Shown here in pieces: positions 40,666 through 49,183 of a stretch of 64,000 nucleotides of DNA (position 1 is its first letter; the number at the start of each line of letters is the position of its first letter). This DNA comes from Pirellulales bacterium. Lineage in GTDB: Bacteria > Planctomycetota > Planctomycetia > Pirellulales > Thermoguttaceae. Under the pieces are notes generated by a model, which saw only the letters and a list, made by a program, of their open reading frames with translations, searched no databases and was not told the DNA's origin. The stretch is from NCBI GenBank assembly GCA_016936015.1, contig JAFGPV010000083.1:41391-105390 (forward strand). Reading direction: 5' to 3'. A program made the position numbers and the translations under genes.

Positions 40666-42687
40666 ATGTGGTTTCGCAGTTTTCTTCTGCCAGTGATTGT
40701 CTGCGCGGCGGCGTGGACTGTTCCCGCGGCGGCCCGCGAGGTGATGGCCCGCGAGGTGATGGCCCGCGAAGTGACGGTCCACTCGCCGGACGGAAAAAAC
40801 ACGCTGACGGTGGAGTGCCCCCCCGCCGCCGATGCCCGGCCGGTGACCTTCCGCGTGACACGGTCGGGGCAAACGATCCTTGATCCTTCGCCGATAAAAA
40901 TCACGCTGGCCGGCCGGGGACAACTTGCCGCGGGCGCCCGGCTGCTGGATTTCGAGGCGAGGGGAATCGACGAGACTTTCCGGCTGCCCTGGGGAAAGTG
41001 CCGCGAGGTCCGCAATTCGTTCTGTCAGGTCCGGCTCCGTTTCCAGTCTCCCGGCGGCGTCCGCTGGGACCTGGAACTGCGGGCCTACGACGACGGCATC
41101 GCCTTCCGCTACGTGTTGCCCGAGCAGGAATCGCTCCGGGAATTCGTGCTGGAGAGCGAAGCGACGGAGTATCGCTTCGCGGACGATCCGACGCTGTTGC
41201 TGATGACCGTGCCGAACTTCGCCGTCTCCGAGAATATTTACCGGCGGACGCCCCTGGCCGAAGTTCCGGTAAAGACGTTGATCAGCCCGCCGCTGCTGGC
41301 CGTGTGGCCGGGCGGAGGCTCGGCCGCGGTGCTGGAGGGACGGCTCCGCGATTTCGCCCGGATGGATCTCCAGCGGGATTCCGACGCCAAGCCGCCGGTG
41401 TTGCGCTGCCGGCTTTCGCCCTTGCACGGGCGGAAGGACGCCTGCGTGACCGGCCGGACGCCGCGGGCCAGTCCCTGGCGGACGGTGCTCCTGGCCGACC
41501 GGGCCGGCACGCTTTTGGAAAGCAACCTGCTGCTGTGCCTGAACGATCCACCGCAGGGCGACTACTCGTGGGCAAAGCCCGGCAAGACCACTTGGCACTG
41601 GTGGAACGGCGGCGGCGGGAAAGGACTTCCCTTTACCTATGGGATGAATTACGAAACGCATAAGCATTACATCGACTTCTGCGCCCGGCACGGCATCGCG
41701 TATCACGCCGTCGTGGGCATCGACCGTCCCTGGTACGTCCAGTCCCGACCCGGTCTGCTCCCCGGTCCTGATACCGACATCCTCAAACCGGTTCCCGAAC
41801 TGGAACTGCCCAAGCTCCTCGACTATGCCAAACAGCGCGGCGTGGGCATTCGGTTGTGGGTCCATTGGCAGCCCCTCGATAAGCGGCTGGAAGAGGCCTT
41901 TGCGCAGTACGAGGCGTGGGGCATCAAGGGCCTGATGGTCGATTTCCTCGACCGAAGCGATCAGGAGATGGTCGAGTTCTGCGACCGGGTGCTGGAGTCG
42001 GCGGCCCGGCACAAACTGCACATCCAGTTCCACGGCGTCTATCCGCCCAGCGGCCAGCAGCGGACGTTTCCGAACCTGTTTAACCACGAGGCCGCCCTGA
42101 ATCTGGAGTATCTGAAATGGACCGACCGCTGTTCGCCGCAGCACAACCTCAACGTGGTCTACACCCGGGCGCTGGCCGGCCCGACGGACTATCACCTCGG
42201 CGGCTTCCGCTCGGTTAGCCGCGCCAAATTCAAGCCCCGCGAAGACGATCCAGACGTGCTGGGCACCCGCTGCCACCACTTGGCGCTGTACGTCGTCCTC
42301 GAGAACCCGCTGCCGCAGGTCTGCGACAAGCCGGCCGCCTACGAGGGCCAGACGGGTTTCGACTTCCTGGAACAAGTGCCGACCACCTGGGACGAGACCC
42401 GGTTCCTGCTGGGCGAGCCGGGCGAGTACGTCGTGCTGGCTCGGCGGAAGGACCGGACCTGGTATCTCGGCGGGATGACGAACTGGACGGCCCGGGAGCT
42501 TAATGTTCCGCTGAGCTTTTTGGGACCGGGAAAATATCAGGCCGAGTTGTACGTGGACGGTTCGCTGGACGAAGCGCAGCCGAACGCCCTCCGGCGGGAG
42601 GAGCAAGCAGTAACGGCCAACGCTATCCTGAAAATCTCGCTGGCTCCCGGCGGCGGCTTCGTCGGCACGATTCGGCCGGGGAAGTAG
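40666..42687 (+). CDS. GH97 alpha-glycosidase
   Basis: A 673-residue exported enzyme with a signal peptide (FLLPVIVCAAAWTVPAAA). GH97 includes alpha-glucosidases and alpha-galactosidases. Features: an N-terminal beta domain (ITLAGRGQLAAGARLLDFEA), KTTWHWWNGG, VGIRLWVHWQPLDKRLEEAF, and the catalytic-region AWGIKGLMVDFLDRSDQEMV, then FNHEAALNLEYLKW. The start ATG 40666 follows CGGAG. Directly after the signal peptide is a 15-bp tandem repeat (three units, 40732-40776) encoding AREVMAREVMAREV. It is divergent with GH172 paralog C. Confidence 0.92.
   Translation: MWFRSFLLPVIVCAAAWTVPAAAREVMAREVMAREVTVHSPDGKNTLTVECPPAADARPVTFRVTRSGQTILDPSPIKITLAGRGQLAAGARLLDFEARGIDETFRLPWGKCREVRNSFCQVRLRFQSPGGVRWDLELRAYDDGIAFRYVLPEQESLREFVLESEATEYRFADDPTLLLMTVPNFAVSENIYRRTPLAEVPVKTLISPPLLAVWPGGGSAAVLEGRLRDFARMDLQRDSDAKPPVLRCRLSPLHGRKDACVTGRTPRASPWRTVLLADRAGTLLESNLLLCLNDPPQGDYSWAKPGKTTWHWWNGGGGKGLPFTYGMNYETHKHYIDFCARHGIAYHAVVGIDRPWYVQSRPGLLPGPDTDILKPVPELELPKLLDYAKQRGVGIRLWVHWQPLDKRLEEAFAQYEAWGIKGLMVDFLDRSDQEMVEFCDRVLESAARHKLHIQFHGVYPPSGQQRTFPNLFNHEAALNLEYLKWTDRCSPQHNLNVVYTRALAGPTDYHLGGFRSVSRAKFKPREDDPDVLGTRCHHLALYVVLENPLPQVCDKPAAYEGQTGFDFLEQVPTTWDETRFLLGEPGEYVVLARRKDRTWYLGGMTNWTARELNVPLSFLGPGKYQAELYVDGSLDEAQPNALRREEQAVTANAILKISLAPGGGFVGTIRPGK
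40732..40776 (+). repeat. 15-bp tandem repeat, three units
   Basis: GCCCGCGAGGTGATG occurs twice exactly and a third time with two changes, in frame, just after the signal peptide of the GH97 gene. Confidence 0.9.
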
Positions 42688-42790
42688 TTCTGCGAGGCGA
42701 AAGACGACAGACTTTGGCGCGCCGTGTTTCGATCTTTTTTTCGTGATTAGTTTTTGCTCCTTTTGAAGAAAATGCCTTCAAAATCAAGAA

Positions 42791-43786
42791 TCACCTGCCG
42801 GCGGAGACCATCGGGGCGGCGCCGCTGGCACCGAGGACGGCGTCGTCGGGAGAGAGACCGGCGGCCACCTGGCCGGCATCGTTGGCGAAGATGTCGTCGC
42901 CGGTGGCCGGGGTCTTGGTGGTGGAGAGGAACCGCACGTGGCCGTCCTCGAAGAGCACGTTCTGACCCCGCCCGCCGTGGTTGAGGCTCTGCCGCCCCGA
43001 GGCATCAAGGTTGGGGGCGTCGGCGAGAATCGCATAGTTCGGCCGGTAGAGATTTTTGGTGGGTTGGTACGCGCCGTTGTGGACGTAGCCCAGATTGTAT
43101 CCGTAGCTGCCGCCCATCGTCGGCCGGAAGCGGGCCAGCGTGACCGGCGGGCTCAGTTCCAACTCGCGATAGGTGGGAACGTGGAAACTGCTCCGCTGGG
43201 CGGCCAACTGCGAGCCGGGACAGACGACCTGGGAGACGTCGTGAAGCAACTGGTTCTGCAAGAGGACGGGGGCGTAGATGCCGGCCGCCGCCAAGCGGCC
43301 GCGGGGATTGATCCGGGGAAAGTAACCCCCGTTCAATTGGCTGTACTGCGTCAGGGCCTTGCCCAACTCGTGGAGATTCTCCTGGCAGGCGGTCTTCTGC
43401 GCCAGGAACCGGCCGTTCTGCAAGGCCGGGAAAATGAGGAATCCCGCCGTCACCGCCACCGTGGCCGCCATCACCATGTCCAGGCGGGTGAAGCGGTGTT
43501 TGCCGACCGGCGGGGCCACGGCCGCGGGAAGCGGCTTGGGCGGTTCCGTCGCGGCCGGCCGGGCGGCGTGCTCGAACACGAAGCGGCAGGTCCGCTCCGC
43601 CAAACCCGGCGGGGGCGGCTCCGCCCGACGCAACGCCGCCAGGGAAACCACCTGACGGCTCAGCCGCGTCAACTCCCGGCGGCTCTCCGGATCGTTCTCC
43701 AAACGCCTTTCCACTTCCGCCTGCTCTTCATCCTCCAGCGCACCCAACAGGTGGCCGAGCAACAGTTCTTGCGTGGAGTCGGTCAT
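42791..43786 (-). CDS. Anti-sigma factor fused to a pseudopilin-like domain
   Basis: A 331-residue protein. The N-terminal ~75 residues (TQELLLGHLLGALEDEEQAE, RRLENDPESRREL) look like an anti-sigma domain without zinc ligands. One membrane helix follows (DMVMAATVAVTAGFLIFPAL) and then TACQENLHELGKALTQYSQL, which mirrors the helix after the methylation site of DUF1559 pilins. The C-terminus has HGGRGQNVLFEDGHVRF, an H-X10-DG variant of the pilin H-X9-DG. The gene lies downstream of an ECF sigma factor on the same strand, so it is probably its regulator. The ATG at 43786 is preceded by GGAA. Confidence 0.8.
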   Translation of the reverse strand: MTDSTQELLLGHLLGALEDEEQAEVERRLENDPESRRELTRLSRQVVSLAALRRAEPPPPGLAERTCRFVFEHAARPAATEPPKPLPAAVAPPVGKHRFTRLDMVMAATVAVTAGFLIFPALQNGRFLAQKTACQENLHELGKALTQYSQLNGGYFPRINPRGRLAAAGIYAPVLLQNQLLHDVSQVVCPGSQLAAQRSSFHVPTYRELELSPPVTLARFRPTMGGSYGYNLGYVHNGAYQPTKNLYRPNYAILADAPNLDASGRQSLNHGGRGQNVLFEDGHVRFLSTTKTPATGDDIFANDAGQVAAGLSPDDAVLGASGAAPMVSAGR

Positions 43787-44240
43787 GGGGAACAATTCCG
43801 GAAAAAGAAAACAACGTCGAAGGCTATATCATGGCAAGGCGAGAGGAAAAGGGCAAGAGGGAAATGACGAATGACGAAACTCGAATGCCGAAAGAAATCC
43901 GAATGTTACAATGACGAATAACGACGGGGTGGTCACCCTTCCTGCGTTGCACGTCCTTAGGCATTCGTCATCAGTCATTCTTTCGTCATTCGGACTTCGA
44001 ATTTCGTCATTTCTTAGTCAACTCCTCCTCACTCTCACCTCGAGTCATTTTTGCGGGACGGCGCCGGGCCGTCCCTTACCTTAGGAAGTAAAGCCACGCG
44101 GCAGAACGCCTGCCGCAATGGAAAATACGCATTGGGGAAATAGGGATATCAAGGGTCGGGGATGAACGGGAAATGATTCCGTACCGGCGGAGGCCGGCGG
44201 GAGAATATTACAGGAAAGATTTTTTTGCAATGTTTTAGTT
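43787..44240. other. Gap between sigma and anti-sigma genes, with repeats
   Basis: This 454-base gap holds a dispersed repeat (43860-44020) of ATGACGAA-type units in both orientations, and a GC hairpin at 44055-44075 (GGGACGGCGC-C-GGGCCGTCCC). The interruption between sigma and anti-sigma genes is unusual. Confidence 0.6.
43860..44020. repeat. ATGACGAA-type inverted repeat
   Basis: Left part has GAAATGACGAATGACGAAAC and CCGAATGTTACAATGACGAA; the right part has TTCGTCATTCGGACTTCGAA and ATTTCGTCATTTC. The halves are complementary in blocks, separated by a ~60-base unique spacer. Confidence 0.75.
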
Positions 44241-44891
44241 TTAATCGGGCAACTGCAAGTGGGCCAGCAATTCGCTCAGTTTTTGGATGGCCGTGTGCAG
44301 CCGGCTCTTGACGGTTCCGACCGGGATTCCCAGGATGTCGGCGGCCTCGCGGTACTTCAGGCCTTGGAAATAAACCAGCGTCACGACTTGCCGCGTCATC
44401 TCGGGAAGCTCGTCCACGGCACGGCGGAGCTGCTCGACCTGCTCGGCAGCCTCGGCTTCCGCGCCGGGGCCGTCTTCCGAGTCGCCCAGCATCTCGATCA
44501 GCGCTCCCGACTCACCCTTCACGTCGCGTGCCGACCTCCGATCGAGGCTCGCCGCCCGATGGCGGCGGTTGCGGCGTTGATAGTCGATTGCCTGGTTCGT
44601 AGCCACCGTGTACAGCCACGGTCGAACCTTTCGGCCCTCCTCGAACTGATCGCATTTCAGATGGACCTGGAGAAACGTCTGTTGGAAGACGTCCTCGGCC
44701 ATCTCCGCGTCGCCGAGGTAATGCCGCAAATACCCGAATAACTCCTTTTCGAACCGCCGCACCAGTTCCCCAAAGGCCTGCCGATCGCCACCGGAGCGAT
44801 ACGCCAGTAACAGGTCTTCGTCGGATCGGGCGGCCGAGCCACTAGGGTCGGAGGCACGCTTCGGGAGGTGTTCCATCGTGCCGTATAACAT
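44241..44891 (-). CDS. ECF RNA polymerase sigma factor
   Basis: A 216-residue sigma-70 group 4 protein. Region 2 has LVRRFEKELFGYLRHYLGDA, EDVFQQTFLQVHLKCDQF and RPWLYTVATNQAIDYQRR. Region 4 has LPEMTRQVVTLVYFQGLKYR with EAADILGIPVGTVKSRLHTA. Start at 44891 follows AGGACGTAGCA. The downstream anti-sigma/pseudopilin gene is the likely partner, so the pair would link an envelope signal to transcription. No promoter motif can be predicted from the window. Confidence 0.95.
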   Translation of the reverse strand: MLYGTMEHLPKRASDPSGSAARSDEDLLLAYRSGGDRQAFGELVRRFEKELFGYLRHYLGDAEMAEDVFQQTFLQVHLKCDQFEEGRKVRPWLYTVATNQAIDYQRRNRRHRAASLDRRSARDVKGESGALIEMLGDSEDGPGAEAEAAEQVEQLRRAVDELPEMTRQVVTLVYFQGLKYREAADILGIPVGTVKSRLHTAIQKLSELLAHLQLPD

Positions 44892-45380
44892 TGCTACGTC
44901 CTGTGCAGAAAAGGGTTCGATCCCCGCCGGAAAAAAAGGCGTTTTTTCGTCCGAATTCCCACGCGGATCCTTCTCTGCCCTGTCGATTCTGCGGAAATGT
45001 TCAAAATGAACCGCAAACTACTACTTTTAGTGGGGCAAGGATTGCGTCGTCTTTCGGATAAACAATACAAAAAGGGAAGCAACTCCCGTGCCTAATCGCC
45101 GGTAAAAACGGAAAAATCGAGCGCCCAGCTTCTGGCGATAACCACAATCCCTTGCAATTTCTATGCTTAAGAGTAGTTGCCGCCGTCAAGGTTTTCTTAT
45201 CCCCCACTAAGCGTGTATTCGTCGAGTTCTTGTAACTCTTGCCAACCGTTGCAAGACCAACGAGGACAAAATCAAACATGGGGGATTAGAGAAACACGAG
45301 TGACTGCCGGAATGGCAGACCAGAATGGCATAGCCATTGGCAACTGCTTGTAGGTTCACAAAAACTCTGGATTTTAGCCG
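44892..45380. other. Intergenic gap upstream of the sigma gene
   Basis: This 489-base stretch is AT-richer than its neighbours. Short frames on both strands have no ribosome binding site or recognisable composition. I see no repeat, RNA gene or terminator here. Confidence 0.5.
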
Positions 45381-46820
45381 CTACTCCGAAACCCGTGATA
45401 CCGACTTGATAGGAATTCGGAACCGAACCATACCCTCCCCATTATAATTCTCACAGGGTAATTCCAGTTCCAAATAGGTCGCTGTATCGAGTGGTACTTC
45501 GAACACAAGCACGTCGGACACTGTTTTGTTTGGATAGATTGATTCAGACCTTTCGATTGCCCCAACAGGGATCGTGCTAACTCCGAAGTTGATCCGTTTG
45601 TAATTATTGCCAAAATTGTCCTTAAGTGTAGCGTAGTCTCGCTCGAACGATATATCCTTACCCGACCAAGATTGGTACTCTACTTTCTTCTGTTGGTTCA
45701 TGTTGGTGAGTTCCAGATTAACCATTAGTAGGTTGTTCTGGGAAATACCGCCATCGCTGAAAATATCCTTCAGCGGCACTTTGCCAATTACTACCTTGAT
45801 AATGCGGACTTGTAGGTCGCCCTGCCGAACAGCCTTCTCGGGCGTTGTCCAAGCTGGTTCTAATGGCTGTTTCAAATGGGAAGGATTCGTCGCATTCTTA
45901 CCAAACACTTCCTGCTGCGGGAAATGGTTTTCATTTTTCACTGATGCGACAGTCGACTGGGTGGTCTCATGTTTCGATGGAGGTCCTGGATTGACAAAGA
46001 ATGCCAGTAGGATACCAAGGATACACGAAAGCCCCTGCGTGACGTAATATGGTTTAAACTTACCAGATGTGATTAAGTGGCATACGGCAACGAAACCAAG
46101 GGCACCAGCAACAATAATGCCACCGATTAGACCCAGATACAGACCAGCTCCTGGACTGATTTGTGATGCGAACAACGCAGCAAACGGATTATCCTTAATC
46201 TCTGACGAATTGAGGATAGAGCCTACTTTCCAAATCAATGCTCCCATCCAGAAAACAGTCAATGTCCCCCAAGCCTGGACGCTGAGAATGACTGGCATCA
46301 GCCACTTCTGCTTGATTACTGCCGTAATGTAAACAGACATGGCTAATATAGTTATTCCCAGTAAAATCTTGCCGTCTCCAGACAATCCTATGAGGCCTCC
46401 TGTTGCGAAGTTTATCCATCTGAATAACGGTGATAAGCCCAAGAGAAGTAATCCAGCGCCAGCAATCCATGCGGCGATCAATATACTTTGTGAGTCGTAC
46501 AAGTTTTGAGACACCGTGTTGCGATTAAAAATTGCCTTCCCTACGGAGGAAGGATGAGGTGTGGAAGAAGTAAAATCAAAATCGTGTCCTTGCACAACAG
46601 GTGGAGGAGGAGGCTGTAAATTGGATGGAAGGATTGGAGGTTCGGCGCGTTTGACAGGTGGCGGTACAGCCATTGTGACTGATGGGTTCTGGACCGTCAT
46701 AGTTGGAAGGAAAACTTCGACAGTTGCACCACATTTTGGGCACTTGGCTTTACAACCAGCCAAGTTCTCTGGGGCATGCAGTTTCATGCCACATGACGAA
46801 CAGACGACTGGTATTGACAT
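45381..46820 (-). CDS. Zinc-ribbon membrane protein with DUF4352-like C-terminus
   Basis: A 479-residue protein starting MSIPVVCSSCGMKLHAPENL, a four-Cys zinc ribbon that continues KCPKCGATVEV. A Pro-rich linker (about 50-100) is followed by six hydrophobic segments (about residues 130-300) and a C-terminal beta domain (about 340-479, GDLQVRIIKVVIGKVPL, LMVNLELTNMNQQKKVEYQS) like the DUF4352 immunoglobulin-type domain. ATG 46820 has GAGGT upstream. The codon use is lower in GC than that of neighbours. Function unknown. Confidence 0.8.
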   Translation of the reverse strand: MSIPVVCSSCGMKLHAPENLAGCKAKCPKCGATVEVFLPTMTVQNPSVTMAVPPPVKRAEPPILPSNLQPPPPPVVQGHDFDFTSSTPHPSSVGKAIFNRNTVSQNLYDSQSILIAAWIAGAGLLLLGLSPLFRWINFATGGLIGLSGDGKILLGITILAMSVYITAVIKQKWLMPVILSVQAWGTLTVFWMGALIWKVGSILNSSEIKDNPFAALFASQISPGAGLYLGLIGGIIVAGALGFVAVCHLITSGKFKPYYVTQGLSCILGILLAFFVNPGPPSKHETTQSTVASVKNENHFPQQEVFGKNATNPSHLKQPLEPAWTTPEKAVRQGDLQVRIIKVVIGKVPLKDIFSDGGISQNNLLMVNLELTNMNQQKKVEYQSWSGKDISFERDYATLKDNFGNNYKRINFGVSTIPVGAIERSESIYPNKTVSDVLVFEVPLDTATYLELELPCENYNGEGMVRFRIPIKSVSRVSE

Positions 46821-47068
46821 TGAACTACCTCGATAAGAAATATCGGTTATGAAAAGTGCGCGATTTACCCGAGGCAAACAATCTCTACTTTCGTGATTGT
46901 AATCCGCCGAATAATACACCACAAGTGAGGCGATATCTTTTTCGTTACGAACACCACCCCCAAATCCTAATTTATAAGCTGTTTAGGTTTGAGAAAAAAC
47001 AAACGAAACGCAGATGTCAAAAAACTCCCGGCTGGTCCGTTTTCCAATCAAACCGTATAATACCGGCC

Positions 47069-47722
47069 ATGGAGCAGAAACCTCGCGAACGAAGTAGCCG
47101 CTACGACGTTTCCGGCAACGTGGAGGCCGAGTACGTCGATGCCGGGCAAGTGGTGCTCGTCAATAAAAAAGGAATTACCGATTTGCAGAGCTTGCAGCGC
47201 ATCGAGGAAGAGGCTCTGGCCCAAGCCTATGAGTTGCTTCTGTCCGAGGTTCGAGTGGCTACACCCATGACATGTGATCTACTGCGCCACATTCACACGC
47301 GCATCTTCGGTGAGTTGTATGATTGGGCCGGCCGATGGCGGACCGTATGGATCAGCAAACCGGGCATTACCTGGCCTGCGCCGGATTTTTTAGAACGCAA
47401 TATGGCCGTTTTCGAGAAGGACGTTCTTCTCAAATTTCCCGCCCGCGTTTTGAAAGAAGACGACGCCTTTAGCGAGGCCGCGGGAGAGATCCAAGGCGAG
47501 TTTCTGGTAATCCACCCTTTTCGAGAAGGAAACGCCCGAACAATTAAACTGTTGACCGATCTGCTGGCCGTACAGACGGGTCGCCCGCTGCTGATCTATG
47601 ATGAAAGTGAAGCCAGCAGGGCAGAATACATCGCCGCCGCCAAAGCAGCTTTCAAAAGGCAGTTCGCGCCTATGAGAACCATTATTCAGCAGGCGCTGGC
47701 GCGCGCTCGGCGAGAGCGATAA
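47069..47722 (+). CDS. Fic-family AMP-transferase
   Basis: A 217-residue Fic protein. The catalytic loop HPFREGNARTIK begins at His149, matching HPFx(D/E)GN(G/A)R. IHTRIFGELYDWAGRWRTV is the usual Fic helix upstream. Start ATG 47069 precedes MEQKPRERSSRYDVSGNVEA. Fic enzymes usually attach AMP to a target protein and are held inactive by an inhibitory helix with an S/TxxxE(G/N) motif in the same or a partner protein; no clear motif is present in the N-terminal part here. The small frame convergent with it at 47682-47885 may be its antitoxin. Confidence 0.92.
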   Translation: MEQKPRERSSRYDVSGNVEAEYVDAGQVVLVNKKGITDLQSLQRIEEEALAQAYELLLSEVRVATPMTCDLLRHIHTRIFGELYDWAGRWRTVWISKPGITWPAPDFLERNMAVFEKDVLLKFPARVLKEDDAFSEAAGEIQGEFLVIHPFREGNARTIKLLTDLLAVQTGRPLLIYDESEASRAEYIAAAKAAFKRQFAPMRTIIQQALARARRER

Positions 47723-47885
47723 GACGCTCTCGAATCCGCCGTCGCGTTTCTTCCTGCAAGGGAGGCAAACCCTCGATCATGCTGTTGATTTCCGTAACCG
47801 TAAGAATCCGGTCAATCCGGGCGTTATCGTCTTGAAGCCAGGGAAAAGCCTCTTTCAGAGTTGGACCATTGCCAAAATCTCTCAT
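47682..47885 (-). CDS. Small convergent protein, possible Fic-associated antitoxin
   Basis: A 67-residue frame, overlapping the 3' end of the Fic gene by 41 bases on the other strand. LTVTEINSMIEGLPPLQEET then RRRIRERLIALAER resembles VbhA-type antitoxins in its order (motif with E-G, then a helix), but the expected Ser/Thr four residues before the Glu is Asn, so the motif is not exact. There is no good ribosome binding site. It may be only a shadow frame. Confidence 0.4.
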   Translation of the reverse strand: MRDFGNGPTLKEAFPWLQDDNARIDRILTVTEINSMIEGLPPLQEETRRRIRERLIALAERAPAPAE

Positions 47886-47952
47886 AAATCTATTGTATCA
47901 TTTTTTCCCGGCCACGGCCAGCTTTTTATTGATCTTTTGTTGAATTGTTGTT

Positions 47953-48528
47953 TTAAGCGAAATGATCTTGGATAATATTCTGTACCTCTCGCAACCAAGC
48001 GGCGCGTTGTCCGGGGGTGCTGAGGATGATCGGCTCGAAGTTGCGGCGGTGGAAGTTTTTGACGCCGCACAAGCCGAAGATGCAGTTCTTCCAGAGGTTT
48101 TCCAGCGGATCGCCGTAGAGGCGGAGTTCATCGTCGCGGGGCGTGTTCGAGGTGGTCAGGACCACGGCCCGCCTGCCCGCCAGGAGTTGCTCGACGCCCG
48201 TAGGGCCGAACTGATAGGCCACGCCCTGCCGGAAGACGCGGTCGATCCAGCCCTTCAGCACCGCCGGGGGCATCGCCCACCAGTTGGGATGCACGATCAC
48301 GTAGCCGTCGGCCGCCCGCAACTCGTCGCAGTGCCGCTCGACGACCGGATCGATCTTCGCCTCTTTGGGAATCTCTTCGTGAGGGAGGATGGGATTGAAC
48401 TTTTCGGCGTAGAGATCGTGGAAGACCACCTCATGCCCGGCTGAAAGCAAGGTTTCCCGCGCCGTATTGGCGATGGCGTGGCAGAAGCTGCCGGATTTTT
48501 GATGGCCGAGGATGAGCAACACTTTCAT
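47953..48528 (-). CDS. NAD(P)H-quinone oxidoreductase, flavodoxin-2 family
   Basis: A 191-residue flavoprotein of the MdaB/KefF/NQO1-type: MKVLLILGHQKSGSFCHAIA at the N-terminus binds FMN/FAD phosphate, and HPNWWAMPPAVLKGWIDRVF is the family signature. It reduces quinones or similar electrophiles with NAD(P)H. Start ATG 48528 overlaps the stop of the retropepsin-like gene as ATGA, so it is the last gene of a three-gene coupled operon. Confidence 0.88.
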   Translation of the reverse strand: MKVLLILGHQKSGSFCHAIANTARETLLSAGHEVVFHDLYAEKFNPILPHEEIPKEAKIDPVVERHCDELRAADGYVIVHPNWWAMPPAVLKGWIDRVFRQGVAYQFGPTGVEQLLAGRRAVVLTTSNTPRDDELRLYGDPLENLWKNCIFGLCGVKNFHRRNFEPIILSTPGQRAAWLREVQNIIQDHFA

Positions 48529-48905
48529 CGGAGTTCGATTTTCCCTTGGCAAAAGTCAATCTTTAGAATTTTGCCCCGCAGAAAATCCAATCCCAGCAAG
48601 CCGTCAATGTTAGAACTCGGGGGCAAAGTATGCACCAAGACGGGAAAATCCGTTCGTGTTAATCCCAACGCCCGAATCTCGCTGATTCGAACACGAGCGA
48701 CATATTCCACGCTGCTTCCCGTGGTCACTTGAACGCGGTCGGACACCAAGGCAGGATCATAACCGAGGGTTGTCAACAAAGCGGCATTGGCTAAAGTGCC
48801 GGTAGCGCCGGTATCCAGTGCAAATCGGGCGACCAACATTCCTGACGGCCCGGATAATACCGCCGATACTAGGATCGGACCTTCAAGAGGATCAAATGAA
48901 TGCAT
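48525..48905 (-). CDS. Retropepsin-like aspartic protease
   Basis: A 126-residue protein of the single-domain retroviral-type aspartic protease family. VARFALDTGATGTLANAALL carries the D-T-G catalytic triad, and IDGLLGLDFLRG is the family's C-terminal turn. Active form would be a homodimer. ATG 48905 (or GTG 48908) overlaps the preceding stop as TGATG. Cytoplasmic; no signal peptide. Substrate unknown, but it is encoded with a DUF5678 protein, a recurrent partner. Confidence 0.85.
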   Translation of the reverse strand: MHSFDPLEGPILVSAVLSGPSGMLVARFALDTGATGTLANAALLTTLGYDPALVSDRVQVTTGSSVEYVARVRISEIRALGLTRTDFPVLVHTLPPSSNIDGLLGLDFLRGKILKIDFCQGKIELR

Positions 48906-49132
48906 CACAGGACAAGTTCCGTTCCTTCAGGCATTCCGCCGGTGTAAAGGACGGCACTGCGTTGGGGGCGCAACGCGACCATTCTGCGATACACCTCATC
49001 CCGATCTTTGCTGTGGTGCAATACTGTACCGCCGAGGACCTGGAGGGTTTCATCGGTTTGCGGATCGGAAAGCAGGACCCACTCCGATTGAAACCGCGAC
49101 TCGATTTCGTCGATGGTCATCATTTCCGGCAT
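48905..49132 (-). CDS. DUF5678-type small protein
   Basis: A 75-residue protein starting MPEMMTIDEIESRFQSEWVL. The start at 49132 has GGAGGAGG seven bases upstream. The layout F-x-x-E-W-V, then LGGTVLHHSKDRDEVYRRM and SAVLYTGGMPEG is that of DUF5678, which is regularly encoded beside retropepsin-like proteases. First gene of a coupled operon with the protease and a flavodoxin-type reductase. It is either a substrate or a regulator of the protease (inference). Confidence 0.75.
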   Translation of the reverse strand: MPEMMTIDEIESRFQSEWVLLSDPQTDETLQVLGGTVLHHSKDRDEVYRRMVALRPQRSAVLYTGGMPEGTELVL

Positions 49133-49183
49133 AATTGCCTCCTCCATTAATTATCGCCTTCGGCGGTGGCTGTGTCAATCAAT

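Noticed and set aside
45001..45279. 92-residue minus-strand frame upstream of the sigma gene
   Set aside because: No ribosome binding site or protein-like composition, and it lies in AT-rich intergenic DNA.
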